64,000 bases of DNA from CAZPQV01 sp964588705 (GTDB taxonomy: Bacteria > Bacteroidota > Bacteroidia > Flavobacteriales > Weeksellaceae). Below the pieces are notes generated by a model that was given only the letters and a program-made list of their open reading frames with translations, ran no database searches and had not been told where the DNA came from. A program made the translations under genes and the position numbers. Position 1 is the stretch's first letter, and each line of letters begins with the position of its first letter. The stretch is taken from the NCBI GenBank assembly GCA_964588705.1, contig CAZPQV010000004.1, positions 1 through 64,000 of the forward strand. The letters run 5' to 3'. Below are positions 49,017 through 58,593 of the stretch, in pieces.

Positions 49017-50564
49017 ATGAATCAGCGTTTTATACCGATTATTTCAATACTGATGTCCATTTCTGTAGTGGTTTTTGTAACGCTTCAGATTAAATGGCTG
49101 AAAGAATATTACGGCGCACTCGATCAGGATTTTTCCAACAAGGTGAGTATTGCGCTGGAGTCTTCTGTGAACAAAATTTCCGATTACGAAATCGATAAAT
49201 ATCTGAATGAAACCTACCGTAATTTTGGTAAAACAGTAATTGCAAGCAGCAGTCAGCCAAGTTCTACCATTATTCAGCAGGTTGAGGATTCTGCGAGTAA
49301 AAGAACGATTACATATCAGCAGAATATCATAGAAAGAGAGAATGTTCCGATTGCCAATACCGGTGACAGCCTGAACCGTATAAAAATGTGGACTGACGAA
49401 GCGCTCATCAAAATGCAGCGCGATACAACACGTCCGGAACTTCTGACTTCGGCGCTTAATACCTCCATTAATTCCGGCGAATATACCACGAAAGAATTTG
49501 CGCGAATTGTGGGAAACAACCGCCCAATTGAAAAAAGAGTAGATGCGAAAACCATTGATTCGATTGTTGCCAACGAACTGAAAGATGCCGGTGTTACCAG
49601 TGATTTTGGCTATGGTATATTTGATCAGAATAACAAACTGACAAGCATTTCAAACAAAAATTATAAAAAGCAGGAACAAAACACTAAGTATGATCAACCG
49701 CTTTTTAAAGACGGAAACAATAAGACTTTATATACGCTTTCACTGGTTTTCCCAAGGAAGAATTTTTCGCTGATAAAGAATAATCTTCCGATGCTTTTAG
49801 GAACTTTTCTTTCGCTGCTTACGATTTTGGCGATTTATATAACATCCATTAATTATATGATGAGGCAGAAGAAAATTGCTGATGTAAAAACGGATTTCAT
49901 CAACAATATGTCGCATGAATTCAAGACGCCTCTTGCGACGATTTCGGTGGCGACAGACTCTCTTGCGAACGATAAAATTGCGATGAATCCTGAGAAAGTG
50001 AAGTATTACTCGCAACTCATTAAGCAGGAAAATCTAAGAATGAAAAAGCAGGTGGAGAATGTTTTGAATATGTCGAAACTGGAGCGAAATGAGGTGCAGT
50101 TATTCCTTAAAGAAACGAATGTACGACAACTGATTAAAGACATTACACAATCCTTCCAACTCATCGTTAACGAAAGAAACGGAACGCTTACACAGGAATT
50201 TACTGCAGACAGTTATATGGTGAAAATCGATGAATTCCACTTCTCGAATATGCTGGTAAATCTTCTGGATAATGCCAATAAATATTCGCCGGAATCTCCG
50301 GAAATAAAGGTGAAAACCAAAAATGAAGGCAGCTGGTACGTAATCGAAATTTCCGATAAAGGAATGGGAATGGACGCCGTGAACAAAAGTAAAATTTTCG
50401 AGAAATTCTTCCGCGAAGAAACCGGAAACATTCATAATGTAAAAGGGCAGGGACTTGGTTTGTCTTACGTAAAGAAAATCGTGGAACTGCATAAAGGACA
50501 GATTTCTGTGGAATCACAAAAAGGGAAAGGATCCACGTTTACCATAAAATTACCAATCACTTAA
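49017..50564 (+). CDS. Sensor histidine kinase
   Basis: The 515-residue protein has a first membrane helix (residues 6-24), a periplasmic sensor of about 230 residues without a recognised fold, a second helix (about 256-280), and a kinase core. The phospho-accepting His is residue 300 in NNMSHEFKTPLATIS, the N-box is LLDNANKYSPESPEI near 415, the G1 box DKGMGMD near 447 and G2 GQGLGLSYVKKI near 475. No HAMP domain is obvious. The partner response regulator follows after 26 bases. The signal cannot be told from the sequence. Confidence 0.93.
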   Translation: MNQRFIPIISILMSISVVVFVTLQIKWLKEYYGALDQDFSNKVSIALESSVNKISDYEIDKYLNETYRNFGKTVIASSSQPSSTIIQQVEDSASKRTITYQQNIIERENVPIANTGDSLNRIKMWTDEALIKMQRDTTRPELLTSALNTSINSGEYTTKEFARIVGNNRPIEKRVDAKTIDSIVANELKDAGVTSDFGYGIFDQNNKLTSISNKNYKKQEQNTKYDQPLFKDGNNKTLYTLSLVFPRKNFSLIKNNLPMLLGTFLSLLTILAIYITSINYMMRQKKIADVKTDFINNMSHEFKTPLATISVATDSLANDKIAMNPEKVKYYSQLIKQENLRMKKQVENVLNMSKLERNEVQLFLKETNVRQLIKDITQSFQLIVNERNGTLTQEFTADSYMVKIDEFHFSNMLVNLLDNANKYSPESPEIKVKTKNEGSWYVIEISDKGMGMDAVNKSKIFEKFFREETGNIHNVKGQGLGLSYVKKIVELHKGQISVESQKGKGSTFTIKLPIT

Positions 50565-50590
50565 TATTTAACAAATTAAAAAATAAAAAT

Positions 50591-51277
50591 ATGAGCAACA
50601 GAATCTTATTAGTAGAAGACGACCAAAGTTTTGGGGCAGTACTGAAAGATTATTTAACCATTAATAATTTTGAAGTTACATTGGCGACCGATGGAGAACA
50701 GGGTCTGAAGGAATTCACGGAGAATGAATTCGATATCTGCATTTTCGATGTGATGATGCCTAAAAAAGACGGATTCAGTCTTGCGGAAGACGTAAAGAAA
50801 ATTGATAAAAACACGCCAATTATTTTCCTTACGGCAAGAAATATGCGTGAAGATATCCTGAAGGGTTATCAGCTTGGTGCGGACGATTATATCACAAAAC
50901 CGTTTGATACGGAACTTTTGCTTTACAAGATTAAAGCGATTTTACAGCGAAGCACTTCGCTTGAAAACGAGGAACAGGAACAGTTTAAAATCAGTAATAT
51001 TTTCTTCGATTCGATGCTGAGACAGCTTCGCGTTGGTGATCAGGAATATAAATTGTCTCCAAAGGAAAACGAACTTCTGAAACTGCTTTGCATCCACAGA
51101 AACGATTTCATGCCGAGAGATTTGGCATTGAGAAAAATATGGAAAAAAGAGAACTATTTCACGGCAAGAAGCATGGACGTATATATTGCCAAACTCCGTA
51201 AGCTTCTGAAAGATGATGAGGGATTGGAAATCATCAACGTTCACGGTGAAGGTTTCAGACTTTTAGTGAAGAACTAA
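50591..51277 (+). CDS. OmpR/PhoB-type response regulator
   Basis: The 228-residue protein has a receiver domain with acidic residues at 10-11, the phospho-accepting Asp at 53 (IFDVMMPKKDG), the Thr in FLTARN near 81 and Lys in ITKPFDTELLL near 104. A winged-helix DNA-binding domain covers about 130-228 with the recognition-helix region KKENYFTARSMDVYIAKLRKLLKDD near 180-204. It is encoded 26 bases downstream of the histidine kinase and should be its partner. The receiver domain keeps all phosphorylation residues. Confidence 0.95.
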   Translation: MSNRILLVEDDQSFGAVLKDYLTINNFEVTLATDGEQGLKEFTENEFDICIFDVMMPKKDGFSLAEDVKKIDKNTPIIFLTARNMREDILKGYQLGADDYITKPFDTELLLYKIKAILQRSTSLENEEQEQFKISNIFFDSMLRQLRVGDQEYKLSPKENELLKLLCIHRNDFMPRDLALRKIWKKENYFTARSMDVYIAKLRKLLKDDEGLEIINVHGEGFRLLVKN

Positions 51278-51292
51278 AAAATAGAAAAATTG

Positions 51293-51320
51293 AAATCCCG
51301 CAATTTGCGGGATTTTTTTA
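51293..51320 (+). terminator. Terminator of the two-component operon
   Basis: AAATCCCGCAA and TTGCGGGATTT form a perfect stem followed by T residues. Confidence 0.8.
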
Positions 51321-51432
51321 TTGATTACTTAAAGTTATCAAAGACTTTGTCTTTCCACACGAATCTCAGCTCACAGAAAAATTACTTTGCGTTATTCTGT
51401 GAAAAACTTCTTCGACTCTGTGAAGCTAAAAT
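51321..51432. other. Intergenic stretch with word-like degenerate sequence and inverted repeats
   Basis: It contains AAAGAC-TTT-GTCTTT near 51340, CACAGAA and TTCTGTG about 17 bases apart near 51374-51404, and CTCTGTGAAG near 51417. No promoter or reading frame was seen. Confidence 0.4.
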
Positions 51433-52662
51433 CTAAACCAAACTGTTTTTATCAGCATAATTCAGTTTAAAGAAAATAGCCGTCATAATAGAGAATGCCA
51501 ACAATGAACTTCCCCCATAACTGAAAAACGGCAACGGAATTCCAACCGTAGGAAACAATCCCATCACCATCCCAATATTGATCGCAAAGTGTATTAATAA
51601 TATGGAAGCAAAACTATAACCGAAAACCCTGTTGAAATGGTTTTTCTGCTGTTCGGACAGATAATAAATCCTGCCTATAAAAATGGCATAAAAAATAATC
51701 AGCAACGAGCTTCCGAGGAATCCCCATTCTTCACCAACGGTGCAGAAAATATAGTCGGTTTCCTGTTCAGGAACGAATTTTCCCTGTGTTACGGAGCCCT
51801 GTTTGTAACCTTTTCCGAAAAATCCGCCGGAACCAATGGCTGTTTTAGAATACAATAAATTATAACCGGAAGTATCGCGGAATGCTCTTTCTCCTTTGTA
51901 TAAAACCTCAATTCTTTCACGTTGGTGCTTTGGCAATTTTTCCAGAACCGTTGGTGTTGCATAAGCTAAAGCCGAAAGCAAAAGTAGTGGGCCAACAATG
52001 TAAACAACCGTAAAAACATTCCAACGAATTCTGCCGTAATTAAAAAGAATCAGTAATGCTGTAATGGCCAGCAGTCCAATGATTACATACAACGGATTTA
52101 CAGCAATAGATACTAAAAATACAGCGGCAAAAATACCAATGGCACCAAACAGCCAACCACTCAAACCTTCACGGTATAGTGCAATAACGAAAGCTCCAAA
52201 AACGAGTAGGGAACCGACATCCGGAATTGCCAGAACAACAACGGCCGGAACACCTATTATTGCTAAGGACGTCCAAAGAGATTTGTTATATTTCAGATTA
52301 AAATCCGGGCCGGAAACGTAATTAGCCAGCATCAGTGCCGTCCCAATTTTTGCGAATTCAACAGGCTGCATCGTAATTCCTCCGAATTTATACCAGTTTT
52401 TCTGTCCAAGAATTTCGGTTCCAAAAGGGAAAAGACCTATCAGCAAAACGACGCCTAAAATGTAAAAAATTCCTGCCAGATTTTCGAAAAACTTCGTTCT
52501 TGTCACAAAAATCCCAAATCCTACCACCAGCGAAATGATGAAGAAGATGAGTTGCTTCTGTCCCAAACCTTCATCCACGCTGTAAATATTCGCTATTGCA
52601 AACGAACAGATGATCAGGTAAAGAAAAATCCCGGTTTTATCTAATCCTTGTGTCCACTTCAT
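51433..52662 (-). CDS. rodA: Rod-shape peptidoglycan glycosyltransferase RodA
   Basis: The 409-residue protein is a SEDS-family membrane protein with about ten helices. FGGITMQPVEFAKIGTALMLANYVS near 93-117 is the conserved fifth-helix region, and FVPEQETDYIFCTVGEEWGFLGSSLLI near 290-316 carries the family's catalytic and interface residues. It polymerises glycan strands with PBP2 in the elongasome. It starts on the last base of the PBP2 gene stop. The final helix GIPLPFFSYGGSSLLAFSIM is the SEDS signature near 375-394. Confidence 0.95.
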   Translation of the reverse strand: MKWTQGLDKTGIFLYLIICSFAIANIYSVDEGLGQKQLIFFIISLVVGFGIFVTRTKFFENLAGIFYILGVVLLIGLFPFGTEILGQKNWYKFGGITMQPVEFAKIGTALMLANYVSGPDFNLKYNKSLWTSLAIIGVPAVVVLAIPDVGSLLVFGAFVIALYREGLSGWLFGAIGIFAAVFLVSIAVNPLYVIIGLLAITALLILFNYGRIRWNVFTVVYIVGPLLLLSALAYATPTVLEKLPKHQRERIEVLYKGERAFRDTSGYNLLYSKTAIGSGGFFGKGYKQGSVTQGKFVPEQETDYIFCTVGEEWGFLGSSLLIIFYAIFIGRIYYLSEQQKNHFNRVFGYSFASILLIHFAINIGMVMGLFPTVGIPLPFFSYGGSSLLAFSIMTAIFFKLNYADKNSLV

Positions 52663-54689
52663 TATTTCACCGTTTTTAATCTGGATTTTAATGAATCCCT
52701 TTTATAAATAAGGGTTTCTCTTAATGCTTTGTCTTTCACGAATTTCAGACTGTCTTCAATGCCAACAATTCGCATTGAATCTTTGTTCGGTTCTTTGTAA
52801 AGTCCTTTACGCTTCTGGTCTGCAATCCATTGTCTGCGGTACTCTCCCATAAAACTCGCATTGATCATTTTGTTGTAAAGATGTTCGCGCTTCAAAGTTC
52901 CGGTAAGATATTTTTCAGCAATAACGGTGCTTGCAGGACCTGCCCAAGTTGCTCCAAAACCGGCGTGCTCCATTAAAGCTACTACAACGATTTTTGGTTT
53001 ATCTGCCGGTGCAATCAAAACAAAAACCGAGTTATCTTTCCCTTGCGGAACCTGTGCTGTTCCCGTTTTTGCAAGCTGGGTAAAATCATTAGTCTTCAAT
53101 CCTCGTGCGGTTCCATTCATTACAACTTCTTCCATTCCTTTCAGAATCGGTTCGTAATGTTTGGCATCAACCAGAGTTTGGCGTTTCACTTTAAATCTTG
53201 GATCAGGATTTGGTTTTCCATCAATCGATTTTACAATATGCGGTGTATAATACCAGCCTTTGTTGGCAATTGCTGCCATACCATTGGCAAGCTGAAGTGG
53301 AGTGAGCATCACGTCACCCTGTCCCATTCCGTTGAACACTGCACCGGTCGCTAGAGGATCCCATTTTTTAGGATCTGCTTTGCTTCCGCTTGCCTTGTAA
53401 ATCGATGCCATTCTATTCTCATAAAATTCACCACTTGGAATTCTGCCTCTTACACCAGTTGCCAAATCATTGTTAAGATATTCTCCAAAGCCAAAGCTGT
53501 TCATTATTTTTTTCCATTCATCCACTCCTTTTGAAGGATTGTTGGGATATTTTCCAACAATGGCAAGCATCGCATAAGAGAAATAACAGTTACTCGAAAC
53601 CCGAATAGCAGGTATCAGCGGATCTGCGCCGCCGTGTCCTTTGATCCTTAATCCTTTGTAATTAAATCCTCTTCCGCAGGGAAAAATGGTGTTCTCGTCC
53701 ATCAGTCCCATTTGCATTGCGGCTAATGCCGTAAACATTTTAAAGGTCGAGCCGGGCATGTGAGCCGATTGTGTGGAGCGGTCAAACATCGGCATATTAA
53801 ATTCGTCGCGGAGAAGTTTATTAATCTGTTTAGATTTTTCAGGGCCGGTAAATAGATTTGGGTCAATATCCGGACCGGTTGCCAATACAAGAATTTCTCC
53901 ATTATTCGGATCGAGAGCAACTATGGCACCGCGCTTGTTCACGAGCATTTCCTCAGCAATGCGCTGCAAATCATAATCGATGGTGAGGGTGATGTCTTTT
54001 CCTGAAACCACATCCTTGTCTAAACTTCCGTCTTTATAAGGACCGACATTTCTTAATTTAATATCTTTCTGAATATAATTCACGCCTTTAATTCCGCGAA
54101 GGTCTTTCTCGTAAGATTTTTCAACCCCGGATTTTCCAATATTATCTCCCGGAAGATAGTACAGAGAATCTTTCTTAATGTCGTATTCACCAACCTCATT
54201 GGTGTATCCCAAAAGATTTCCGGAAGTGGCAACCTCATACTTTCGCTGAGGTCTCGAAACAATATTGAAAGCCGGATATTTAAAAATAATTTCCTGAATT
54301 CTCGCAATCTCTTCCCGACTGATATTCTTCATAAAAGTCATCGGAGTTACCCGTGAGTAATATTTTTCTTTCTTAATATCTTCAATCCTTTTAACGAAAT
54401 CGCTTTTCGATATTTTTACAAGATTACAGAATCCAATTGTGTCGAAATCTGGTCGAAGAAGTGCTTGGGTAAAAGAGATTTCGTATGAAGGCTGGTTTCC
54501 AACCAAAATTTTTCCGTTTCGGTCGAAAATAATTCCCCGCTGCGGAATGATATATTCTGTTTTAATGGAAGTGTTGGCAGCATTCAGTGCATATCTGTCG
54601 GTAAACAACTGCAAATAAGCGAGTCTTGCTATAAAGATTACAGCGAGTATGAAAATTGCAACCGAAATTTTAATATACTGTGATTTCAA
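52662..54689 (-). CDS. mrdA: Penicillin-binding protein 2 (MrdA-type transpeptidase)
   Basis: The 675-residue protein has an N-terminal membrane helix (about residues 6-25), a pedestal domain, and a transpeptidase domain. The SxxK motif is MPGSTFKMFT near 313, the SxN motif SSNCYFSYA near 372 and the KTG motif LAKTGTAQVP near 537. It crosslinks peptidoglycan for elongation. The product is the RodA partner. The gene overlaps mreD by 4 bases (ATGA) upstream and rodA by 1 base downstream, so translation is coupled. Confidence 0.95.
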   Translation of the reverse strand: MKSQYIKISVAIFILAVIFIARLAYLQLFTDRYALNAANTSIKTEYIIPQRGIIFDRNGKILVGNQPSYEISFTQALLRPDFDTIGFCNLVKISKSDFVKRIEDIKKEKYYSRVTPMTFMKNISREEIARIQEIIFKYPAFNIVSRPQRKYEVATSGNLLGYTNEVGEYDIKKDSLYYLPGDNIGKSGVEKSYEKDLRGIKGVNYIQKDIKLRNVGPYKDGSLDKDVVSGKDITLTIDYDLQRIAEEMLVNKRGAIVALDPNNGEILVLATGPDIDPNLFTGPEKSKQINKLLRDEFNMPMFDRSTQSAHMPGSTFKMFTALAAMQMGLMDENTIFPCGRGFNYKGLRIKGHGGADPLIPAIRVSSNCYFSYAMLAIVGKYPNNPSKGVDEWKKIMNSFGFGEYLNNDLATGVRGRIPSGEFYENRMASIYKASGSKADPKKWDPLATGAVFNGMGQGDVMLTPLQLANGMAAIANKGWYYTPHIVKSIDGKPNPDPRFKVKRQTLVDAKHYEPILKGMEEVVMNGTARGLKTNDFTQLAKTGTAQVPQGKDNSVFVLIAPADKPKIVVVALMEHAGFGATWAGPASTVIAEKYLTGTLKREHLYNKMINASFMGEYRRQWIADQKRKGLYKEPNKDSMRIVGIEDSLKFVKDKALRETLIYKRDSLKSRLKTVK

Positions 54690-55192
54690 ACTTTCTGCTT
54701 GACTTTAAATATTAATGCATAAATCAGAATAAATACAAATGAAATGGCGCTTGTTGCTAAGATATTCAAAAATATTTCGATGATTCTGCTCAACTTGAAA
54801 AACTCAATATACTGAACCACAAACTGATGCAAAAATATACTTGAAAGTATGAAGAACAGAAACTGCGACCACTGCAGCGACTGAAATGAAAAGAAATCAG
54901 TAGAAGTTTCGGTAGAAGTTCTGAAAATTATGGTACGGAAATAAGCAAGAATGGTTGTTGCCAACGCATTAATTCCCCAGGTTCCAAGAAATGCATCGAT
55001 GGCAAGTCCTAAAAGAAAACTCAGCCCGAGGAAAACATATTTATTTCTGAAAAACGGGTAGAACATTACAAAAACCGGATAAAGTACAGGTGTATATTTA
55101 CCAAATAGAGTAATTCTGTTCAGTAAAAAAATCTGTAATGCCACCAGCAAAACAAGAAGTATAATATCTGTAAAAACGGTTCTGCTATTCAT
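54686..55192 (-). CDS. mreD: Rod-shape-determining protein MreD
   Basis: The 168-residue protein is composed of about five membrane helices with few conserved polar residues, as is typical. FLLNRITLFGKYTPVLYPVFVMFYPF near 22-48 and FLLGLAIDAFLGTWGINALATTILAYFR near 60-88 are the recognisable parts. Its identity rests on its place between mreC and the PBP2 gene, overlapping them by 8 and 4 bases. Confidence 0.9.
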   Translation of the reverse strand: MNSRTVFTDIILLVLLVALQIFLLNRITLFGKYTPVLYPVFVMFYPFFRNKYVFLGLSFLLGLAIDAFLGTWGINALATTILAYFRTIIFRTSTETSTDFFSFQSLQWSQFLFFILSSIFLHQFVVQYIEFFKLSRIIEIFLNILATSAISFVFILIYALIFKVKQKV

Positions 55193-56036
55193 CTTTTTTT
55201 ATTGCCGCATTCATGGTATCCTGAATTTTCTGAATCTCAGCTTTTTTTAGGTTTTTAACTACATAAATTTTCTGAATGTTACCCATCGATTCGCTCAGTT
55301 CAACCGAAATATCCCAAAAACCGGTCTTGCTGTCAACTTCGTATCCGGCAACACGACCTACCATTACGCCTTCAGGAAATATTGAAGATTTTCCATCCGT
55401 AATTACGGTATCGCCAACTTTCAGAGGAACATATTTCGGCACGTCAGAAAGGTGCATCAGTCGCGAATTGTCTCCTCTCCATGAAAGTGTTCCAAAGTAT
55501 CCGGTATTTTTCAGCGCAGCACTGATTCTGATTTTATTTACACTCAGAACGGACTGTACTAAAGCATAATTGTCGGTTGTGTTTACAACGATTCCGGCAA
55601 TTCCTTTGGGTGCAATTACGCCCATTTTGGATTCCACTCCGTGCAGACGGCCTCGGTTGATTGTGAAATAATTATCCTTTCTGTTGATGGAATTAAATAC
55701 AATATCTCCGTCAACAATGGTGAACATTTGCCCACCGCCAACCGTGTCGTGAACTTTCCGGAACTGAGGAATATTTCCTTTTTGTTTTCCGTAAAGTTGC
55801 TCCATCAGATCTTTGTTCTGTGCAACAAGTTGCTCGTTGATTTGTTTCAGCTTAAGATAGGAAGTTCCCTCGTCAATCGCTCCGGAAACTGTGGAATTAA
55901 AAGCCGCAGTTTGCCCGGCAATCCACGACTGCTGCATCGAGTTTCTACTGAAAATCAATACAAGAGCAGTGATTTGCAAGAATATAAAGAAGAAAAACAA
56001 ACTGTTCTTCGAAAATAATCTCAGCAAAAATCCCAT
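55185..56036 (-). CDS. mreC: Rod-shape-determining protein MreC
   Basis: The 283-residue protein has one N-terminal membrane helix (residues 10-28), a coiled coil (about 60-85), and a periplasmic beta domain with SKMGVIAPKGIAGIVVNTTDNYALVQSVL near 135-163 and GDTVITDGKSSIFPEGVMVGRVAGYE near 211-236. It links MreB filaments to the peptidoglycan synthases. It follows mreB by 25 bases and overlaps mreD. Confidence 0.95.
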   Translation of the reverse strand: MGFLLRLFSKNSLFFFFIFLQITALVLIFSRNSMQQSWIAGQTAAFNSTVSGAIDEGTSYLKLKQINEQLVAQNKDLMEQLYGKQKGNIPQFRKVHDTVGGGQMFTIVDGDIVFNSINRKDNYFTINRGRLHGVESKMGVIAPKGIAGIVVNTTDNYALVQSVLSVNKIRISAALKNTGYFGTLSWRGDNSRLMHLSDVPKYVPLKVGDTVITDGKSSIFPEGVMVGRVAGYEVDSKTGFWDISVELSESMGNIQKIYVVKNLKKAEIQKIQDTMNAAIKKDE

Positions 56037-56061
56037 CCCAAAAACCGCGAAGTATTATAAA

Positions 56062-57087
56062 TTATTTGATCAGGAAGTTGAATTTATCCATGTTTTTCAG
56101 GGCAATACCTGTTCCGCGAACTACCGCTCTAAGAGGATCTTCGGAGATAAATACCGGAAGACCTGTTTTCTTATGAATACGGTCTGCCAAACCTCTAAGC
56201 AAAGCACCGCCACCTGCAAGATAAATACCTGTTTTGTAGATATCTGCCGCAAGTTCCGGAGGCGTAAGCGAAAGAGTTTCCATTACCGCATCCTCTATTC
56301 TGATGATTGATTTATCAAGAGCTCTTGCGATTTCTTTATAACCAACCATGATTTCTTTTGGTTTTCCTGTAATCAGGTCACGTCCCTGAACCGGAATATC
56401 TTCGATATCAACGTCCAATTCCTCTACTGCAGATCCAACTTCAATTTTTACTCTTTCAGCAGTTCTGTCTCCAATATAAAGGTTGTGATGCGTTCTTAAA
56501 TAGTAAGCAATATCACTTGTGAAAACGTCTCCCGCAATTTTTACCGACTTGTCGCAAACAATTCCTCCTAAAGCAACTACAGCAATTTCGGTTGTTCCTC
56601 CACCTATATCCACAATCATGTTTCCTTCAGGTTTCTGCACGTCGATTCCCACACCAATTGCAGCAGCCATCGGTTCATAAATCAAACGGACTTCTTTAGC
56701 GTTTACTTTCTGCGCGGAATCTCTTACCGCTCTTTTTTCAACTTCGGTAATTCCGGAAGGGATACAGATTACAATTCTCAAAGCAGGCTGAATCAGTTTT
56801 CCTTTGATCCCAGGAATCTGCTTGATGAATTCTTTAATCATGTGTTCGGAAGCATGAAAATCTGCAATCACTCCATCTTTCAGCGGACGGATGGTGCGGA
56901 TGTCTTCATGCGTTTTTCCCTGCATGTGTTTTGCCTGTTCTCCAACGGCAATTGGTCTTCCGGATTGTCTCTCTATTGCAACAATGGAAGGTTGGTCAAT
57001 AACAATCTTATTATTATGTATAATCAGTGTGTTAGCAGTTCCAAGGTCAATCGCAATTTCCTGCGTGAACATATCAAATAAACCCAT
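56062..57087 (-). CDS. mreB: Rod-shape-determining actin homologue MreB
   Basis: The 341-residue protein has the actin-fold nucleotide motifs: IAIDLGTANTLI near 11-22 (phosphate 1), VDIGGGTTEIAVVALGG near 161-177 (phosphate 2) and YLAGGGALLRGLADRI near 290-305 (adenosine). It forms membrane-bound filaments that guide elongation. It heads the cell-shape unit mreB-mreC-mreD-PBP2-rodA, with a -7 box 26 bases upstream, and is divergent from the haem operon. Confidence 0.97.
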   Translation of the reverse strand: MGLFDMFTQEIAIDLGTANTLIIHNNKIVIDQPSIVAIERQSGRPIAVGEQAKHMQGKTHEDIRTIRPLKDGVIADFHASEHMIKEFIKQIPGIKGKLIQPALRIVICIPSGITEVEKRAVRDSAQKVNAKEVRLIYEPMAAAIGVGIDVQKPEGNMIVDIGGGTTEIAVVALGGIVCDKSVKIAGDVFTSDIAYYLRTHHNLYIGDRTAERVKIEVGSAVEELDVDIEDIPVQGRDLITGKPKEIMVGYKEIARALDKSIIRIEDAVMETLSLTPPELAADIYKTGIYLAGGGALLRGLADRIHKKTGLPVFISEDPLRAVVRGTGIALKNMDKFNFLIK

Positions 57088-57113
57088 TTCTTCTTCTAAA
57101 TTTTATAAGTGTA

Positions 57114-57121
57114 CAAAGATA
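57114..57121 (-). promoter_or_regulatory. -7 promoter box of the mreB operon
   Basis: On the minus strand this reads TATCTTTG, 26 bases upstream of the mreB ATG. Confidence 0.6.
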
Positions 57122-57298
57122 TAAATTTAGAGGCAGTATAAAAATTGATAAAGGCAATATTTGGTTAAAATTTTATTAAAATTCTATTGGTTTTAGTTAA
57201 TTAAAAACAAATCATACAATCAATTTTTTCTAAAATTTATTAAATCTCAATAGATGAATGCTATGATATTGGTCATATAGAAGTTAAATTAAAAACCG

Positions 57299-57306
57299 TA
57301 AATTTG
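57299..57306 (+). promoter_or_regulatory. -7 promoter box of the haem operon
   Basis: TAAATTTG matches TAnnTTTG, 12 bases before the ATG at 57319. The TTG inside it is in frame and should not be taken as the start. Confidence 0.65.
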
Positions 57307-57318
57307 CAGCTGTTAAAT

Positions 57319-58593
57319 ATGCCGAAGAATCCCAATATACATCAAACTTCTAATTTTGCCGTACTAAGTGTCAGTTTCGAAAAAGCAGACGCCGAAACAC
57401 GCGGCAAATTTGCTTTTTTTGATGACCATGTAAAATCTTTCGTCAACCGAATTCATGATCAGAAAATCGGTGATGCATTTGTGGTTTCTACATGTAACAG
57501 AACGGAAATCTACACTACTTCTCAAGATTACCTGAACATCGCTGAAGAATACTGTAAAGTGGTGGATGTGAGCTTAATGGATTTCATGCAGTATGCTGAG
57601 ATTCTTAAAAAAGAAGATGCATTGAACCATCTTTTCAGGGTGGCGGCAGGTCTTGAGAGCCAGATTTTGGGAGATTTCGAAATCATTGGGCAGATTAAAA
57701 ACGCTTACAACCGCTTCAAAAAAGAGAAGAAATATTCCAATCCGTATTTGGAGCGTGCGATAAATGCTGCGATTCAGATTTCAAAAAAAATAAAGAACGA
57801 AACCGGTATTTCAAATGGTGCAGCATCAGTTTCATATGCCGCAGTTCATTATATCCTTAATTCGCAGAAACAGCTTTCAGACAAGAACATTCTTCTTCTT
57901 GGAGTTGGCGAAATCGGACAAAATACTGTTGAAAATCTTGTAAAGCATATTTACAAACCAAAAGTAAAAATTGCCAACAGAACTACTGAAATCGCCGAGA
58001 AAATTGCTGAAAAATATAATATTCCGCATATCGAATTTGATGATTTTCAGAAGGAACTTGAAAACACCGACATTCTTATCGTAGCAACGGGAGCATCAAA
58101 AGCCATCGTGAAAAACGAACATTTCAAGAATGGAAAAGAAATGTTGGTTATCGACCTTTCAATTCCAAATAACGTAGAAAAAATTGTTGGCGACAAAGGC
58201 AATATAGAATTGGTAGATGTTGATATTCTATCAAAGCACATCAGCGAAACAATGGAGCAGCGCAAAAAAGAGATTCCAAAAGCAGAAGGAATTATCACAG
58301 AAATGACAGAGGAATTTATGGAATGGGAAAAACGCAGAAAACTGGCACCGAATATTCATCAGTTCAAAGCCATTCTGAAAAATATGGAGTTGAACGAAAT
58401 GCACAATATCCACAAAAAACACCGATACATCGGGATTGATGATATGGAGCTTTCTGATAAGATGATTCAGAAAATTACCAACAGGTTTGCAAAGTACATT
58501 ATTGATAATCCGTGGAAAGCAGAAGAACTCACCAAATTGATGCATGAAATGTTTGTAGAACAGCCAAATCGTGAATTCAATGAAAAACATTAG
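57319..58593 (+). CDS. hemA: Glutamyl-tRNA reductase
   Basis: The 424-residue protein reduces glutamyl-tRNA to glutamate-1-semialdehyde, the first committed step of haem synthesis by the C5 route. The catalytic Cys is in VVSTCNRTEIYT near residue 57, the substrate region VAAGLESQILGDFEIIGQIKNAY near 112-134 and the NADPH-binding Rossmann turn LLLGVGEIGQNTVENL near 193-208. I start at ATG 57319 because the in-frame TTG at 57304 is part of the promoter. It overlaps hemC by 14 bases, opening a hemA-hemC-hemD-hemE operon. Confidence 0.96.
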   Translation: MPKNPNIHQTSNFAVLSVSFEKADAETRGKFAFFDDHVKSFVNRIHDQKIGDAFVVSTCNRTEIYTTSQDYLNIAEEYCKVVDVSLMDFMQYAEILKKEDALNHLFRVAAGLESQILGDFEIIGQIKNAYNRFKKEKKYSNPYLERAINAAIQISKKIKNETGISNGAASVSYAAVHYILNSQKQLSDKNILLLGVGEIGQNTVENLVKHIYKPKVKIANRTTEIAEKIAEKYNIPHIEFDDFQKELENTDILIVATGASKAIVKNEHFKNGKEMLVIDLSIPNNVEKIVGDKGNIELVDVDILSKHISETMEQRKKEIPKAEGIITEMTEEFMEWEKRRKLAPNIHQFKAILKNMELNEMHNIHKKHRYIGIDDMELSDKMIQKITNRFAKYIIDNPWKAEELTKLMHEMFVEQPNREFNEKH

